A DNA stretch of 64,000 nt from contig NZ_FOLN01000003.1 in NCBI RefSeq assembly GCF_900112395.1, positions 1-64,000 on the forward strand. Reading direction: 5' to 3'. This DNA is from Algibacter lectus. Its GTDB lineage: Bacteria; Bacteroidota; Bacteroidia; Flavobacteriales; Flavobacteriaceae. The notes under the pieces were generated by a model, which saw nothing but the letters and a program-made list of their open reading frames with translations, had not been told where the DNA came from and did not search any database. Shown piece by piece: positions 14,515-23,654 of the stretch. The position numbers and the translations under genes are program-made. Each line of letters starts with the position of its first letter. Within the stretch, counting starts at the first letter, position 1.

Positions 14515-15978
14515 TTGAGCGCACTAAAATCACTTTTCAAGCAAACATTCATTTATGGCTTAGCCACGGTTTTACCAAGAATGATGAGTTTTATGCTTGT
14601 ACCACTTTACACAAGCGATGGTGTACTTTCATCCGTAAGTGAATATGGAGAAGTATCGGTGATTTTCTCATACTTTGTTCTATTTAACGTTATTTTAGCT
14701 TATGGTATGGAAACCGCCTTTTTTAGGTTTTTCAACAAGGACGATGATAAAAATAGCGTTACAGGCACCTCTACCATATCTTTGGTTATATCATCTATTA
14801 GCTTTTTTATCATTGCGCTTATTTTTCAAAATCAAATCGCTTCATTTATAGATATAGACGTTAAGTATATTAACATCGTTATTTGGATTTTACTTTGTGA
14901 CGCTCTTGTTATTATACCCTTCGCTTGGTTACGTGCCACACAACAACCCATGCGTTACGCAATTATCAAAATATTAAATGTCGCCATAAACTTAGGTTTA
15001 AACCTCTTCTTTCTTTTAGCTTTGAAAGATTTATCACATAACTTTTCTTTTTTCAATAGCATCTATACAGAAAATTTTGAAATCAGTTATATTTTCATAG
15101 CAAATCTTATATCAAGTGGTATAACACTTCTTTTAATGCTTCCGTTTTACACGAAAATTAAATACGTGTTCAACATAGAACTTTGGAAACGTATGATGCG
15201 TTACGCCTATCCAGTTTTAATTGCCGGAATAGCATTTTCGATTAACGAAACATTTGATAGAATTCTTCTAAAAGAACTTCTTCCTAAACATATTGCCGAT
15301 GTAGATATCGGTATGTATTCGGCATGTTACAAACTCGCCTTGTTTATGACACTTTTTGCTACAGCTTACCGATTGGGTATCGAGCCTTATTTTTTTAGCC
15401 ATGCTAAAAGCCTAAATCCGCAAAAAAATTACGCCAGAATATTAGAATTCTATATTGCGCTAGGATCTATAATTTTATTAGGCGTTGTGGTTTTTGCTGA
15501 TATATTGAAACCTATAATTGTTAGAAGTGAAGATTATTGGGAGGCTATGTGGGTAGTACCAATAATTTTAATGGCCAACTTCTTCTTAGGTATCTATCAT
15601 AACCTATCTGTTTGGTATAAAGTCACCGATAAAACAAAATTTGGAGCATACATTTCTATTGTTGGTGCCATAATAACATTAGTAATAAATATTATATTCA
15701 TCAAAGAATTCAGTTACAAGGCGTCAGCAGTGGCAACGCTATCTGCCTATGCTGTTATGATGATTTTATCTTATTACTACGGAAGAAAATATTACCCTAT
15801 ACCCTACAACCTAAAAAAAATACTGATGTACCTAATACTCTCCATTGGTCTATCCATATTATCCTTTTATCAATTTAGAGGTAATTATGTTGTAGGCATA
15901 TCAATGTTAATTGTATTTTTGGGAATCGTTTATTTTTCAGAGAAAGATGACATCAAAAAAATCTTAAGAACGAAGTAA
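14515..15978 (+). CDS. Oligosaccharide flippase family protein (Wzx/MurJ-like)
   Basis: A 487-residue membrane protein with about fourteen hydrophobic segments, starting SALKSLFKQTFIYGLATVLPRMMSFMLVPLYT, the classic first helix of polysaccharide-type flippases in the MOP superfamily. It probably moves a lipid-linked sugar unit across the inner membrane. It stands apart from the 42-64 kb glycan locus and heads a run with dut, a sugar nucleotidyltransferase, a TPR protein, DUF4292 and EnvC; I recall this order as conserved in flavobacteria, so it may serve a core envelope function rather than capsule. The start is TTG at 14515, directly before the signal-like first helix. The dut gene follows after 16 bases. 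Confidence 0.88.
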   Translation: MSALKSLFKQTFIYGLATVLPRMMSFMLVPLYTSDGVLSSVSEYGEVSVIFSYFVLFNVILAYGMETAFFRFFNKDDDKNSVTGTSTISLVISSISFFIIALIFQNQIASFIDIDVKYINIVIWILLCDALVIIPFAWLRATQQPMRYAIIKILNVAINLGLNLFFLLALKDLSHNFSFFNSIYTENFEISYIFIANLISSGITLLLMLPFYTKIKYVFNIELWKRMMRYAYPVLIAGIAFSINETFDRILLKELLPKHIADVDIGMYSACYKLALFMTLFATAYRLGIEPYFFSHAKSLNPQKNYARILEFYIALGSIILLGVVVFADILKPIIVRSEDYWEAMWVVPIILMANFFLGIYHNLSVWYKVTDKTKFGAYISIVGAIITLVINIIFIKEFSYKASAVATLSAYAVMMILSYYYGRKYYPIPYNLKKILMYLILSIGLSILSFYQFRGNYVVGISMLIVFLGIVYFSEKDDIKKILRTK

Positions 15979-15994
15979 AACGTAAGTAAAACAG

Positions 15995-16429
15995 ATGCAG
16001 ATAAAAATAATAAATAAATCTAACCACGAGTTACCGCACTATGAAACCATAGCATCGGCCGGTATGGATTTACGCGCAAATATAACAGAAGCTATTACCT
16101 TAAAACCATTAGCAAGAACCATTGTTAAAACAGGTTTATTTATTGAATTACCAATAGGTTTTGAAGCTCAAGTTCGTCCACGTAGTGGGTTGGCCGCAAA
16201 AAAAGGTGTAACCGTTTTAAACGCTCCAGGTACTATTGATGCAGATTACCGTGGAGAAATTGGAGTTATTTTAGTTAATATTTCTAATGAAGATTTCGTT
16301 ATCGAAAGCGGTGAACGCATTGCACAACTCGTTATTGCAAAACACGAACGTGCGGAGTGGATATCTGTTGAAGAATTATCTGAAACCTCAAGAGGCGAAG
16401 GTGGGTTTGGAAGTACGGGTGTGAAATAA
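15995..16429 (+). CDS. dut: dUTP diphosphatase
   Basis: A 144-residue trimeric dUTPase that hydrolyses dUTP to dUMP and pyrophosphate, keeping uracil out of DNA and feeding thymidylate synthesis. The five family motifs are visible: AGMDLRA (1), [11 protein letters not shown] (2), [19 protein letters not shown] (3, with the catalytic Asp of GTIDADY), RIAQLVI (4) and the C-terminal arm [12 protein letters not shown] (5). Length is standard. It is packed between the flippase and the nucleotidyltransferase on the same strand. Confidence 0.96.
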   Translation: MQIKIINKSNHELPHYETIASAGMDLRANITEAITLKPLARTIVKTGLFIELPIGFEAQVRPRSGLAAKKGVTVLNAPGTIDADYRGEIGVILVNISNEDFVIESGERIAQLVIAKHERAEWISVEELSETSRGEGGFGSTGVK

Positions 16430-16445
16430 AAAGAACAAAAAATAG

Positions 16446-16465
16446 ATTTCCGCCTTCGCGGAAAT
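16446..16465 (+). repeat. Short hairpin repeat before the nucleotidyltransferase
   Basis: ATTTCCGC-CTTC-GCGGAAAT: a perfect 8-bp stem. It resembles a dispersed TTCCGCCTTCGCGGAA element I recall from flavobacterial intergenic DNA. The false upstream start ATG at 16464 overlaps its last two bases. Confidence 0.65.
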
Positions 16466-16481
16466 GAAAAAATTACTTAAT

Positions 16482-17501
16482 ATGAAAATAATAGTACCAA
16501 TGGCAGGACGCGGATCGCGTTTACGCCCACATAGTTTAACAGTACCAAAACCATTAATTCCAGTTGCCGGACAACCTATTGTACACCGTTTGGTAAAAGA
16601 TATCGCCAAAGTTTTAAAACAACCCATAGAAGAAATTGCCTTTGTTTTAGGCGATCCTGCTTGGTTTGGAGACGATGTTGTAGAAAGCTTAAAATCCCTT
16701 GCCGAAAACTTAGGCGCAAAAGCTTCTATTTACCGTCAAGATAAACCGCTAGGTACTGGCCACGCTATTATGTGTGCAGAGCCTTCGCTTTCTGGCCCTG
16801 CAGTTATTGCTTATGCCGATACTTTAATTCGTGCTGAATTCGATTTAGATCCGGCTGCCGATAGTGTTATTTGGACCAAGCAAGTAAAAAACCCAGAGGC
16901 TTATGGTGTGGTAAAATTAAACGATAACCAAGAGATTGTTGAACTTGTTGAAAAACCAGAATCTTTTGTTAGCGACCAGGCCGTAATTGGTATTTATTAC
17001 TTTAAAGATGTTGCTGTTTTAAAAGGAAAACTTCAAGAAATTCTTGATGAAAATATTATGAATGGTGGCGAATACCAAATTAACGATGGTATAAAACGCA
17101 TGATGGCAGACGGTAAAGTATTTAAAACCGGAACTGTTGATGAATGGATGGATTGTGGAAACAAAGCCATTACTATAGAAACTAACCAACGTATGTTAGG
17201 CTTTTTAAAAGCTGATGGCGAAGAGCAATTAGTTGCAACATCGGCTAAACTAGAAAACTCTAACATTATAGAACCTTGTTTTATTGGTGAAAATGTTGTG
17301 CTAAAAGATGCGACTGTAGGCCCTTTTGTTTCTATCGGAAACAATACGGTTATAGAAAATTCGACTATTAAAAACAGTTTAATTCAAACAAACTCGACTA
17401 TTAAAAATGCGAATTTGGATAATGCTATGATTGGAAATCACGTGAAATACGATGGGGATTTTACAAGCATTAGTATTGGTGACTATTCAGTATTAGAATA
17501 A
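16482..17501 (+). CDS. Sugar-phosphate nucleotidyltransferase with left-handed beta-helix tail
   Basis: A 339-residue enzyme of the nucleotidyltransferase family. The N-terminal Rossmann-like domain starts MKIIVPMAGRGSRLRPHSLT, with the G-x-G-x-R-L-x-P signature and the KPLIPVAGQPI loop; the acidic pair of the active site is in AYADTLI. The C-terminal part (about 240-339) has hexapeptide repeats (FVSIGNNTVIENSTIKNSLI) forming a beta-helix. It activates a sugar-1-phosphate, close to the RmlA/GlmU type, but the sugar is unknown. The ATG at 16482 is preferred over 16464, which starts at the edge of a hairpin repeat. It lies in the conserved flippase-dut-TPR run. Confidence 0.87.
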   Translation: MKIIVPMAGRGSRLRPHSLTVPKPLIPVAGQPIVHRLVKDIAKVLKQPIEEIAFVLGDPAWFGDDVVESLKSLAENLGAKASIYRQDKPLGTGHAIMCAEPSLSGPAVIAYADTLIRAEFDLDPAADSVIWTKQVKNPEAYGVVKLNDNQEIVELVEKPESFVSDQAVIGIYYFKDVAVLKGKLQEILDENIMNGGEYQINDGIKRMMADGKVFKTGTVDEWMDCGNKAITIETNQRMLGFLKADGEEQLVATSAKLENSNIIEPCFIGENVVLKDATVGPFVSIGNNTVIENSTIKNSLIQTNSTIKNANLDNAMIGNHVKYDGDFTSISIGDYSVLE

Positions 17502-17507
17502 ATTTTA

Positions 17508-17528
17508 ATTCCCTCGAAAGGGGGGAAT
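17508..17528 (+). terminator. Hairpin after the nucleotidyltransferase
   Basis: ATTCCC and GGGAAT pair across TCGAAAGGG. It is not followed by a good T run, so it may be another small intergenic repeat rather than a true terminator. Confidence 0.35.
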
Positions 17529-17595
17529 CTTATCAAATAATGTTCATAGATATTATTTGACTGACCACCAAAGCGTAATTACCGCGGACTAGTTA

Positions 17596-17683
17596 GCGTT
17601 AGGGATTGCAGAGAAAAGCCCACAGCCCGACGTGAGGAGGTGCGAGGACTTGTAACGTAAAGCCCGACCTTTAGGTAACGCCC
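17596..17683 (-). repeat. Dispersed intergenic repeat, copy B (inverted)
   Basis: Read on the minus strand: GGGCGTTACC, AAAGGTCGGGCTTT, CCTCCT, GTCGGG and CAATCCCTAACGC in the same order as copy A at 5139-5221. About 88 bases. The 194-base gap between the nucleotidyltransferase and the TPR gene is mostly filled by this element; its edge is 13 bases before the TPR start. Confidence 0.75.
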
Positions 17684-17695
17684 AAATTAAAAGTA

Positions 17696-19051
17696 ATGAA
17701 AAGAAACATCTACATATTATTTTTTCTCTTCGGAATGTTTTTACTTCCGCAGATAAACTATGCACAAGTAGATTTAAATAAACGTCCCGACGACGATTTA
17801 GGAAATAATGAAGATGCTTTTCAGGAGTTATTTTACGAAGCTTTAAAGCAAAAAAGTATTGAGAATTTCGATCGTGCTGCAGAAAGTTTTCAAAAATGTA
17901 TTGCATTAAACCAATCTATTCCTGTTTTACATTTTGAATTAGGAAAAAGCTATTATAAACTTAAAAATTATAATGCTGCCGAAGAGTCTTTAAAAAAAGC
18001 AGTCGATTTAGAACCAGATAATGAATGGTTTCTAGATGAGCTTTATGGCTTTTATGCTGGACAAAACGATTTGGATAATGCCATTAAAACGGTTAAACAA
18101 TTAGTTAGTTATCATCCAGATTATAAAGAGGATTTGGCATCACTTTACGTAAAAACAAAGCGTTATGATGAAGCCCTGCTGCTTTTAGATGAGTTGGATA
18201 CCGAGTTTGGTGTTTCTATAGATAGAGATCGCATGCGAAATATAGCATACGAAGCTACGGGTAGAAAAAAGGATCAAATAGAAAATTTAGAATCTCGGGT
18301 TGAAAACAATCCGGATAAAGAATCGAACTATTTAGCTTTAATTTTCCGCTACAGCGAAAACAATAATAAAGAAAAAGCTTTTGAAACCGCAAAGGAACTT
18401 CTTGAAAACAACCCAAATTCGCAGCTTGTACATTTGGCTTTGTACAAATTCTATTTAGATGAAAACAATGCGGATAAAGCTATAGAATCGATGAAGGTTG
18501 TTGTGCAAAGCACGCAAATAAAGCCCGAAGCTAAGGTGAAAGTATTATCTGACTTTGTTAATTTTGTTAAGCAAAATCCACAATATGAGTCCGATTTACT
18601 AGAAGCTACAGCTTTGGTCACCGAAGAAGACAACGAGAAATCGCTGTTAGAAATGGGGCAATATTATTTATCTAAAAATAACAAAACTAAAGCTTTAGAA
18701 TATTTTGAAAAAGCACTAGAGCAAGACAGTAATAATTTTGCCGTTTTAAAAAATATTTTGTTGCTTAAAATAGATTTGCAGGACTTTAAAGTCGTGGAAG
18801 CAGAAAGCAGCGTAGCTTTAGAAAAATATCCATCGCAGCCTTTATTATATCTAGTAAATGGTGTGGCTTTAAATAACCTCAACCAACCTAAAGAAGCTAT
18901 TGAAGCTTTAGAAATTGGATTAGATTATATTATTGATGATGCTAGAATGGAGGCCGATTTTTACAATCAATTAAGCAAAGCTTACACGCTTTTAAACAAT
19001 ACTGCCAAAGCACAAACGTTTAGTGATAAGGCACAAAAATTAAAAAATTAA
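17696..19051 (+). CDS. Secreted tetratricopeptide repeat protein
   Basis: A 451-residue periplasmic protein with a signal peptide (KRNIYILFFLFGMFLLPQINYAQ) and many tetratricopeptide repeats from about residue 35 to the end (for example VLHFELGKSYYKLKNYNAAE, QYYLSKNNKTKALEYFEKAL, LYLVNGVALNNLNQPKEAIE). TPR arrays bind partner proteins; no enzyme domain is seen. The next gene, a DUF4292 lipoprotein, starts in the last base of its stop codon and is followed by an EnvC-type protein with ATGA overlap, so the three are made together and may form one envelope complex; that is inference from coupling. The ATG follows a dispersed repeat by 13 bases. Confidence 0.85.
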   Translation: MKRNIYILFFLFGMFLLPQINYAQVDLNKRPDDDLGNNEDAFQELFYEALKQKSIENFDRAAESFQKCIALNQSIPVLHFELGKSYYKLKNYNAAEESLKKAVDLEPDNEWFLDELYGFYAGQNDLDNAIKTVKQLVSYHPDYKEDLASLYVKTKRYDEALLLLDELDTEFGVSIDRDRMRNIAYEATGRKKDQIENLESRVENNPDKESNYLALIFRYSENNNKEKAFETAKELLENNPNSQLVHLALYKFYLDENNADKAIESMKVVVQSTQIKPEAKVKVLSDFVNFVKQNPQYESDLLEATALVTEEDNEKSLLEMGQYYLSKNNKTKALEYFEKALEQDSNNFAVLKNILLLKIDLQDFKVVEAESSVALEKYPSQPLLYLVNGVALNNLNQPKEAIEALEIGLDYIIDDARMEADFYNQLSKAYTLLNNTAKAQTFSDKAQKLKN

Positions 19052-19821
19052 TGAACAAACCTATATATTACGTTCTTGGCATTATTCTGCTTTTAAGTTT
19101 TAGCTGTAAATCTGCACGAACGGTTACTGGTGGCGCTGATAATTTAAGCCTATCTACCAAAGCGGTTATAAAAGAAAACAGCAAGCAGAGTCCGGATTTT
19201 AAAACATTACAAGCTAAACTTAGAATTAACTTTAATAAAAACGGAAAATCGCAAACCAACAGCGTTAGCTTTAGAGCGAAAAAAGATGAAGTACTGTGGA
19301 TGAACGCACCGTTTTCTGTTATTAGAGCGATGATAACTCCAGAAAAAGTTGGATTTTATAATAAACTAGACAACACTTATTTTGAAGGCGATTTTTCATA
19401 TTTAAGTAAATTATTGGGTACGGAATTAGATTTTAAAAAGGTGCAAAACTTACTTTTAGGTGATGCTATTTTCGATTTAAAAAATGGAAGTTATACGGCT
19501 TCGGTTAACGATGATACTTATATTCTGCAACCTAAGAAACAACAGCTTTTGTTTGAGATTTTCTTTTTAATAGACCCTTCTCTTTTTAAAGTGAAATCGC
19601 AACAAATAAGTCAGCCTAAAGAATTGAGACATCTACAAATTGATTATTTATCACATCAGGAAGTAGAGAAACAAATACTGCCAGAAAACATAAAAGTTAT
19701 TGCTGTAGAAGGCAACGAAGAAACCATTATAAATTTAGAATTTAAAAGTGTTACATTAAACGAAGACTTACGTTTTCCGTTTAAGATACCTTCAGGTTTC
19801 AAAAAAATTGAATTGGAATGA
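19051..19821 (+). CDS. DUF4292 domain lipoprotein
   Basis: A 256-residue lipoprotein: signal peptide with lipobox SFSC (Cys19), then a mostly beta region. LQAKLRINFNKNGKSQTNSV and EVLWMNAPFSVIRAMITPEKVGFYN are typical of DUF4292, a Bacteroidota family whose fold resembles outer-membrane lipoprotein carriers such as LolA/LolB. The function is not established. Its start shares one base with the TPR gene's stop, and its stop overlaps the EnvC-type gene start (ATGA), an arrangement I recall as conserved in flavobacteria and consistent with a joint role at the cell envelope. Confidence 0.82.
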   Translation: MNKPIYYVLGIILLLSFSCKSARTVTGGADNLSLSTKAVIKENSKQSPDFKTLQAKLRINFNKNGKSQTNSVSFRAKKDEVLWMNAPFSVIRAMITPEKVGFYNKLDNTYFEGDFSYLSKLLGTELDFKKVQNLLLGDAIFDLKNGSYTASVNDDTYILQPKKQQLLFEIFFLIDPSLFKVKSQQISQPKELRHLQIDYLSHQEVEKQILPENIKVIAVEGNEETIINLEFKSVTLNEDLRFPFKIPSGFKKIELE

Positions 19822-21047
19822 TTTTAGGAAAATCTTCATATAAAATAATTTTTCTACTAGGCTTTTTGCTTTGTAGCTCTCTTAGTTTTTCTCAAAACAA
19901 TAAACAAAAAGAGCTAGAAACGCGTCGCCAAGAGCTGCGTCGCGAAATTCAGAAAATAAACGAATTACGTACCGAAAATAAAACGATAGCGAAATCGAAA
20001 CTTTCTTTAATTGAAGATTTTAATCACAAAATAAATGTGTTGGATAATTTGATAAAAGTAACCAACCGCCAAGCCAACTTATTAACACGTGAAATAAACA
20101 CGAATCAGAACAAAATAACGAGTTTAAGAGACGAACTCAAACAATTGAAGGCAGAATACGCTGCTATGATTGTTAAGTCGTATAAAAGCAAAAACCAGCA
20201 AAGTAGGATTATGTTTTTATTATCGTCTAATAATTTTAAGCAAGCCTACAAGCGTGTGCAGTATATGCAGCAATATGCCGATCATCAAAAAAAACAAGGT
20301 GAGACTATAAAGGCAAAAACAAAGGAGCTACAAGACATAAACACCAACTTATTAAAGCAAAAGGAGGAGAAAAATAATTTAATTGCTGAAAATAAGGTTA
20401 CTCAAAAATCTTTAGAAAGCGAGCGTAAACAGCAACAGGCTTTAATGAAAGAAATTCAGAGTAATATTTCGCGCTACGCCAATCAAATTAAAGATAAAGA
20501 AAAAGAAGCCCGACGCATTGACGCCGAAATAAATAAAATTATTAGAGCCGCTATTGCTAAATCTAATAAAAAGGCTGGAAAATCTTCGAGTTCAAAAACA
20601 TTTGCATTAACACCAGAAGGCTTAGCCTTAGCCAAAAACTTTGAAGCCAACCGTGGTAAATTAGTTTGGCCAGTAAGCAAAGGTGTTGTACAAATGGGCT
20701 ACGGTAAGCAACCACACCCCGTAATAAAATCGTTAACCATAAACAGTAACGGTGTACGTATTGCAACCGAAAAGGGCGCTAAAGCTAGAGCTGTTTTTAA
20801 TGGCGAAGTTATTGGCGTAGTGGCCAACAAAAATGTAAATCCGTTTGTAATTATACAGCACGGAAATTACATTACGTACTATAAAAACTTATCTAAAATT
20901 TACGTAAAAGCAGGAGATAAAGTAACAACCAAACAAGATATTGGCGAGGTATTTACCAACCCTTCAACAGGAGAAACCATTTTGAGCTTTGTAATTTCCA
21001 AAGATACGGACACACAAAATCCATCGAGTTGGATTTATAAAATGTAA
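19818..21047 (+). CDS. EnvC-type murein hydrolase activator (M23-like)
   Basis: A 409-residue exported protein. After a signal peptide (to about residue 25, LCSSLSFSQ) there is a long coiled coil (about 28-250, rich in K, E, Q, N) and a C-terminal LytM/M23-like domain (about 285-405). In active M23 peptidases zinc is held by H-x3-D and H-x-H; here the corresponding places read SLTINSNGVRIAT and HGNYITYYKNL, so the first His, the Asp and the last His are missing. That matches E. coli EnvC, which activates amidases at the division site rather than cutting peptidoglycan itself. It ends 2 bases before the convergent ABC transporter gene. Confidence 0.88.
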   Translation: MILGKSSYKIIFLLGFLLCSSLSFSQNNKQKELETRRQELRREIQKINELRTENKTIAKSKLSLIEDFNHKINVLDNLIKVTNRQANLLTREINTNQNKITSLRDELKQLKAEYAAMIVKSYKSKNQQSRIMFLLSSNNFKQAYKRVQYMQQYADHQKKQGETIKAKTKELQDINTNLLKQKEEKNNLIAENKVTQKSLESERKQQQALMKEIQSNISRYANQIKDKEKEARRIDAEINKIIRAAIAKSNKKAGKSSSSKTFALTPEGLALAKNFEANRGKLVWPVSKGVVQMGYGKQPHPVIKSLTINSNGVRIATEKGAKARAVFNGEVIGVVANKNVNPFVIIQHGNYITYYKNLSKIYVKAGDKVTTKQDIGEVFTNPSTGETILSFVISKDTDTQNPSSWIYKM

Positions 21048-21048
21048 A

Positions 21049-21756
21049 CTACACCTCTGCCCCACCCGAAAAATGTAGTTCTAACTCTTTTAAGGTGGCT
21101 TCACTGGTTTGTAAATCTTTTACTATCGTTCCTTTTTCTAAAACAACAATGCGCTCGCAAACATCGGTTACGTGCGATAAGTCGTGACTAGAGACTAAAA
21201 CGGTAACGCCCTGTTTTTCCGCAAGGTTTTTAATAATGCCTTTTAGTCTAATTTGTGTAGTTGGATCTAGGTTTGCAAAAGGTTCATCTAAAATAATAAC
21301 CTCAGGGTTGCCAATTAATGCGGCTACAATACCGGTTTTCTTTTGATTCCCTTTACTTAAATCGCGTAAAAACTTCTTTTTCCCTAAAATTTCATCGTGA
21401 AAAAAATCTGAAAATTGTGCAACCAACGCATCCACATCGGCCTTATTTTGATTCCGAAGTTCTCCTATAAAATAGAAATACTCTTCGGGTGTTAGATACC
21501 CAATTAAAAAGGTTTCGTCTATAAAAGCTGATGTAAACGGTTTCCAATCTTCACTTTTATCTACCTGCACATCGTTACTTTTAATAAAACCGGTAGTAGG
21601 TTGAATTAAATCTAAAAGCAAGCTAAAATACGTGGTTTTACCAGCGCCATTATTACCAACCAAGCCAAAACTCTGCCCTTTTGGGATATCTAGAGATTCA
21701 ATGTTTAAAACCTGATTTCCGTTGTATGTTTTCGATAAATTTGATGTTGTTATCAT
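21049..21756 (-). CDS. ABC transporter ATP-binding protein
   Basis: A 235-residue ABC ATPase with Walker A GLVGNNGAGKTTYF (about residues 32-45), Q-loop region, a signature motif LSKGNQKKTGIV, Walker B VIILDEPFANLDP and the H-loop SSHDLSH. The domain is of the DrrA/CcmA type that drives integral export or membrane-remodelling systems. It lies 9 bases downstream of a DUF5687-like membrane protein, which is presumably its permease partner. The substrate is unknown. The ATG is directly followed by the usual ITTSNLSKTYNGNQVL opening. Confidence 0.93.
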   Translation of the reverse strand: MITTSNLSKTYNGNQVLNIESLDIPKGQSFGLVGNNGAGKTTYFSLLLDLIQPTTGFIKSNDVQVDKSEDWKPFTSAFIDETFLIGYLTPEEYFYFIGELRNQNKADVDALVAQFSDFFHDEILGKKKFLRDLSKGNQKKTGIVAALIGNPEVIILDEPFANLDPTTQIRLKGIIKNLAEKQGVTVLVSSHDLSHVTDVCERIVVLEKGTIVKDLQTSEATLKELELHFSGGAEV

Positions 21757-21765
21757 AATATATTT

Positions 21766-23244
21766 TTAATTATCCTGATCGAAAGCATCAATCATTTTAT
21801 ACTTGGAGTTTACGTATTTATTGGTAATAAATGTCATTATTTTTTGATGAAGCAAAATACCAATCACACCTAATAAGCCCAACACCAAACATGCTATTTC
21901 AAAACTACTAATAGCATACGTGATACCGAATATGGCCAAAGGCACAAACATAAGCGGTATACCAATTAACCATTGCACAGCCCCAGTTCCTTGGAAATTA
22001 AAAGCTGCTTTTTGATCGAGGTTAATTTTTTTTCTATTGTACGAGCCTCCAATTAAAATTACATGGGTATTTACACCAATGTTATAAATGGCCGCTACAA
22101 ATTGTGCTAATAAAATTCTCCATCCAAAATACACATACGGAATACTTAGCACGAAGAGGATAATAACACTTAACGTCATTAAGGTAAATTTGGACTTTAA
22201 ATAATTTTCGTACTTAATATTTTGACTCATTAAGAGTTTGTAATATCCACTATCCCAGGCCGGAATAAATTGTCCGAAATTAATTAAAAAGATACCTGTT
22301 ACAAAAATGCCAACAAAGGCATACATCCAAGGCATTTCCATATATTTCTGATCTGGATAAAACATCAAACCGTATAATAACCCCATGGCTAGCATCCATA
22401 ATGAAGATCTGGTACGTTTATTTCGCCATAACAATTTTAAATCTAATTGCATAAAAGGCGCCACATCTCCAAAGTTTCTTGTCCAGTCTAAATTTGAGGT
22501 TTGTACTTCCTTAATTTTAGTTTTTAAACCACTATCCAAAAACAGTTTTTGTTTCAGTAATTTAAAATTGAAAAAATAAAGCCCAACTAAAACCGCAATG
22601 AGTATTACAATAAAACAAGGCGTGTTATAAATAGCTTGAAACCCACTAGAAACTAAAATGCTTAAAGAAATAATTTGAAAATAGTCTAAGGCATATAAAG
22701 CGACAACCAAAGCTATTATTGGTAAAAACGAAAGCTCGTATTGTGTAGAAAAGCTTTCAATAATGAAGTTTAAAAAATTAATTATTAAGGTTGTAATAAT
22801 CAATGCAAGCATCCAAAACAAAACAGACGTTGTTGGATAGTCGTTGAATATTAAAGTAATTCCGAAAGGAATAATTGCGAAAAGCGGCAATGCATTAAAA
22901 AATGAAAACACCGATTTTCGCAATACATAATTTACAATTTGACTTCGTTTAACAGGTAGGGTAAGTAATGGCTTAACACTCATTACTGGTAGTTTCTGCA
23001 TAAAAAACCGAAACACCAAATCGCCCAACACCCAGTAAAACAAAAAACTATTTACGGTTAAAAATGGATTCTGATCTGGAAATTTATCATTCAAAAAAGG
23101 GTAAACAGCAATGCCTATTAACAAAAACATACCCACCAAATACAGTGCAAAAAAGCCCATTAAAACTTTTAAAGCAAGCCCTTTACCAAAATCGGCAGAT
23201 CTAAAAAATGCTTTCCATTCTAAACTTAAAAATAGTTTAATCAT
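21766..23244 (-). CDS. DUF5687-like ABC transporter permease
   Basis: A 492-residue membrane protein with about ten to twelve hydrophobic segments, starting with an amphipathic MIKLFLSLEWKAFFRS that lies along the membrane, as in many ABC-2-like permeases. I recall the Bacteroidota family DUF5687, found beside a single ABC ATPase just as here. Transport substrate unknown. It is 8 bases after the DUF2059 gene and 9 bases before the ATPase on the minus strand, so the three form one operon. The middle soluble loop (about 225-270, KEVQTSNLDWTRNFGDVAP) may contact the ATPase; that is inference. Confidence 0.75.
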   Translation of the reverse strand: MIKLFLSLEWKAFFRSADFGKGLALKVLMGFFALYLVGMFLLIGIAVYPFLNDKFPDQNPFLTVNSFLFYWVLGDLVFRFFMQKLPVMSVKPLLTLPVKRSQIVNYVLRKSVFSFFNALPLFAIIPFGITLIFNDYPTTSVLFWMLALIITTLIINFLNFIIESFSTQYELSFLPIIALVVALYALDYFQIISLSILVSSGFQAIYNTPCFIVILIAVLVGLYFFNFKLLKQKLFLDSGLKTKIKEVQTSNLDWTRNFGDVAPFMQLDLKLLWRNKRTRSSLWMLAMGLLYGLMFYPDQKYMEMPWMYAFVGIFVTGIFLINFGQFIPAWDSGYYKLLMSQNIKYENYLKSKFTLMTLSVIILFVLSIPYVYFGWRILLAQFVAAIYNIGVNTHVILIGGSYNRKKINLDQKAAFNFQGTGAVQWLIGIPLMFVPLAIFGITYAISSFEIACLVLGLLGVIGILLHQKIMTFITNKYVNSKYKMIDAFDQDN

Positions 23245-23252
23245 GCTAGCAA

Positions 23253-23654
23253 TTAATTATATTTTGCCGCTATACCTTGCACTTCTATTCCCCAAGATTG
23301 CCCCATAGCCATACCGCGTTGTGCTAGGTTTAATTGCTTAGATGCTAGTTTTTTTCCTAAATCTGTATTATAAAATTTAACTAATTCTTGTATTTCTGGT
23401 TGTGTAAATTCACCCATGTACAAATCTGCCATTTTATCGTACAAACCATCTAAAGTGCCATTTGCTTCTTTAGTGTAAGCGTCTTTTTTTTCATCTGGAA
23501 CCATCATACCTAGTTGTGCAATGGCCGTTTCGAAAGCAGAACCTGCACCTGTAATTTTAATAAACTCGATAGTTTCTTTTTTAAAATCGCTTTGTTCTTG
23601 AGCTTGTATTGCAAGTGTTAGCATAAATAAGCCAATGCATAGTAGTTTTTTCAT
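23253..23654 (-). CDS. DUF2059 domain protein, exported
   Basis: A 133-residue exported protein: signal peptide (KKLLCIGLFMLTLAIQAQ), then a helical domain with the DUF2059 pattern: FTQPEIQELVKFYNTDLGKKLASK near residues 83-106, where F-x-x-x-E-I-x-x-x-x-x-F-Y-x-T-P/D-x-G-K-K is the family hallmark. The family has no known activity. It is the first gene of a minus-strand run with the DUF5687-like permease and the ABC ATPase, 8 bases apart, so it may be a periplasmic partner of that transporter; that is inferred only from spacing. Confidence 0.85.
   Translation of the reverse strand: MKKLLCIGLFMLTLAIQAQEQSDFKKETIEFIKITGAGSAFETAIAQLGMMVPDEKKDAYTKEANGTLDGLYDKMADLYMGEFTQPEIQELVKFYNTDLGKKLASKQLNLAQRGMAMGQSWGIEVQGIAAKYN

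Noticed and set aside
19818-21047. Active M23 peptidase
   Set aside because: The zinc ligand positions are replaced in both motifs (TINSNGVRIAT and YYKNL), so an EnvC-like activator is the better call.
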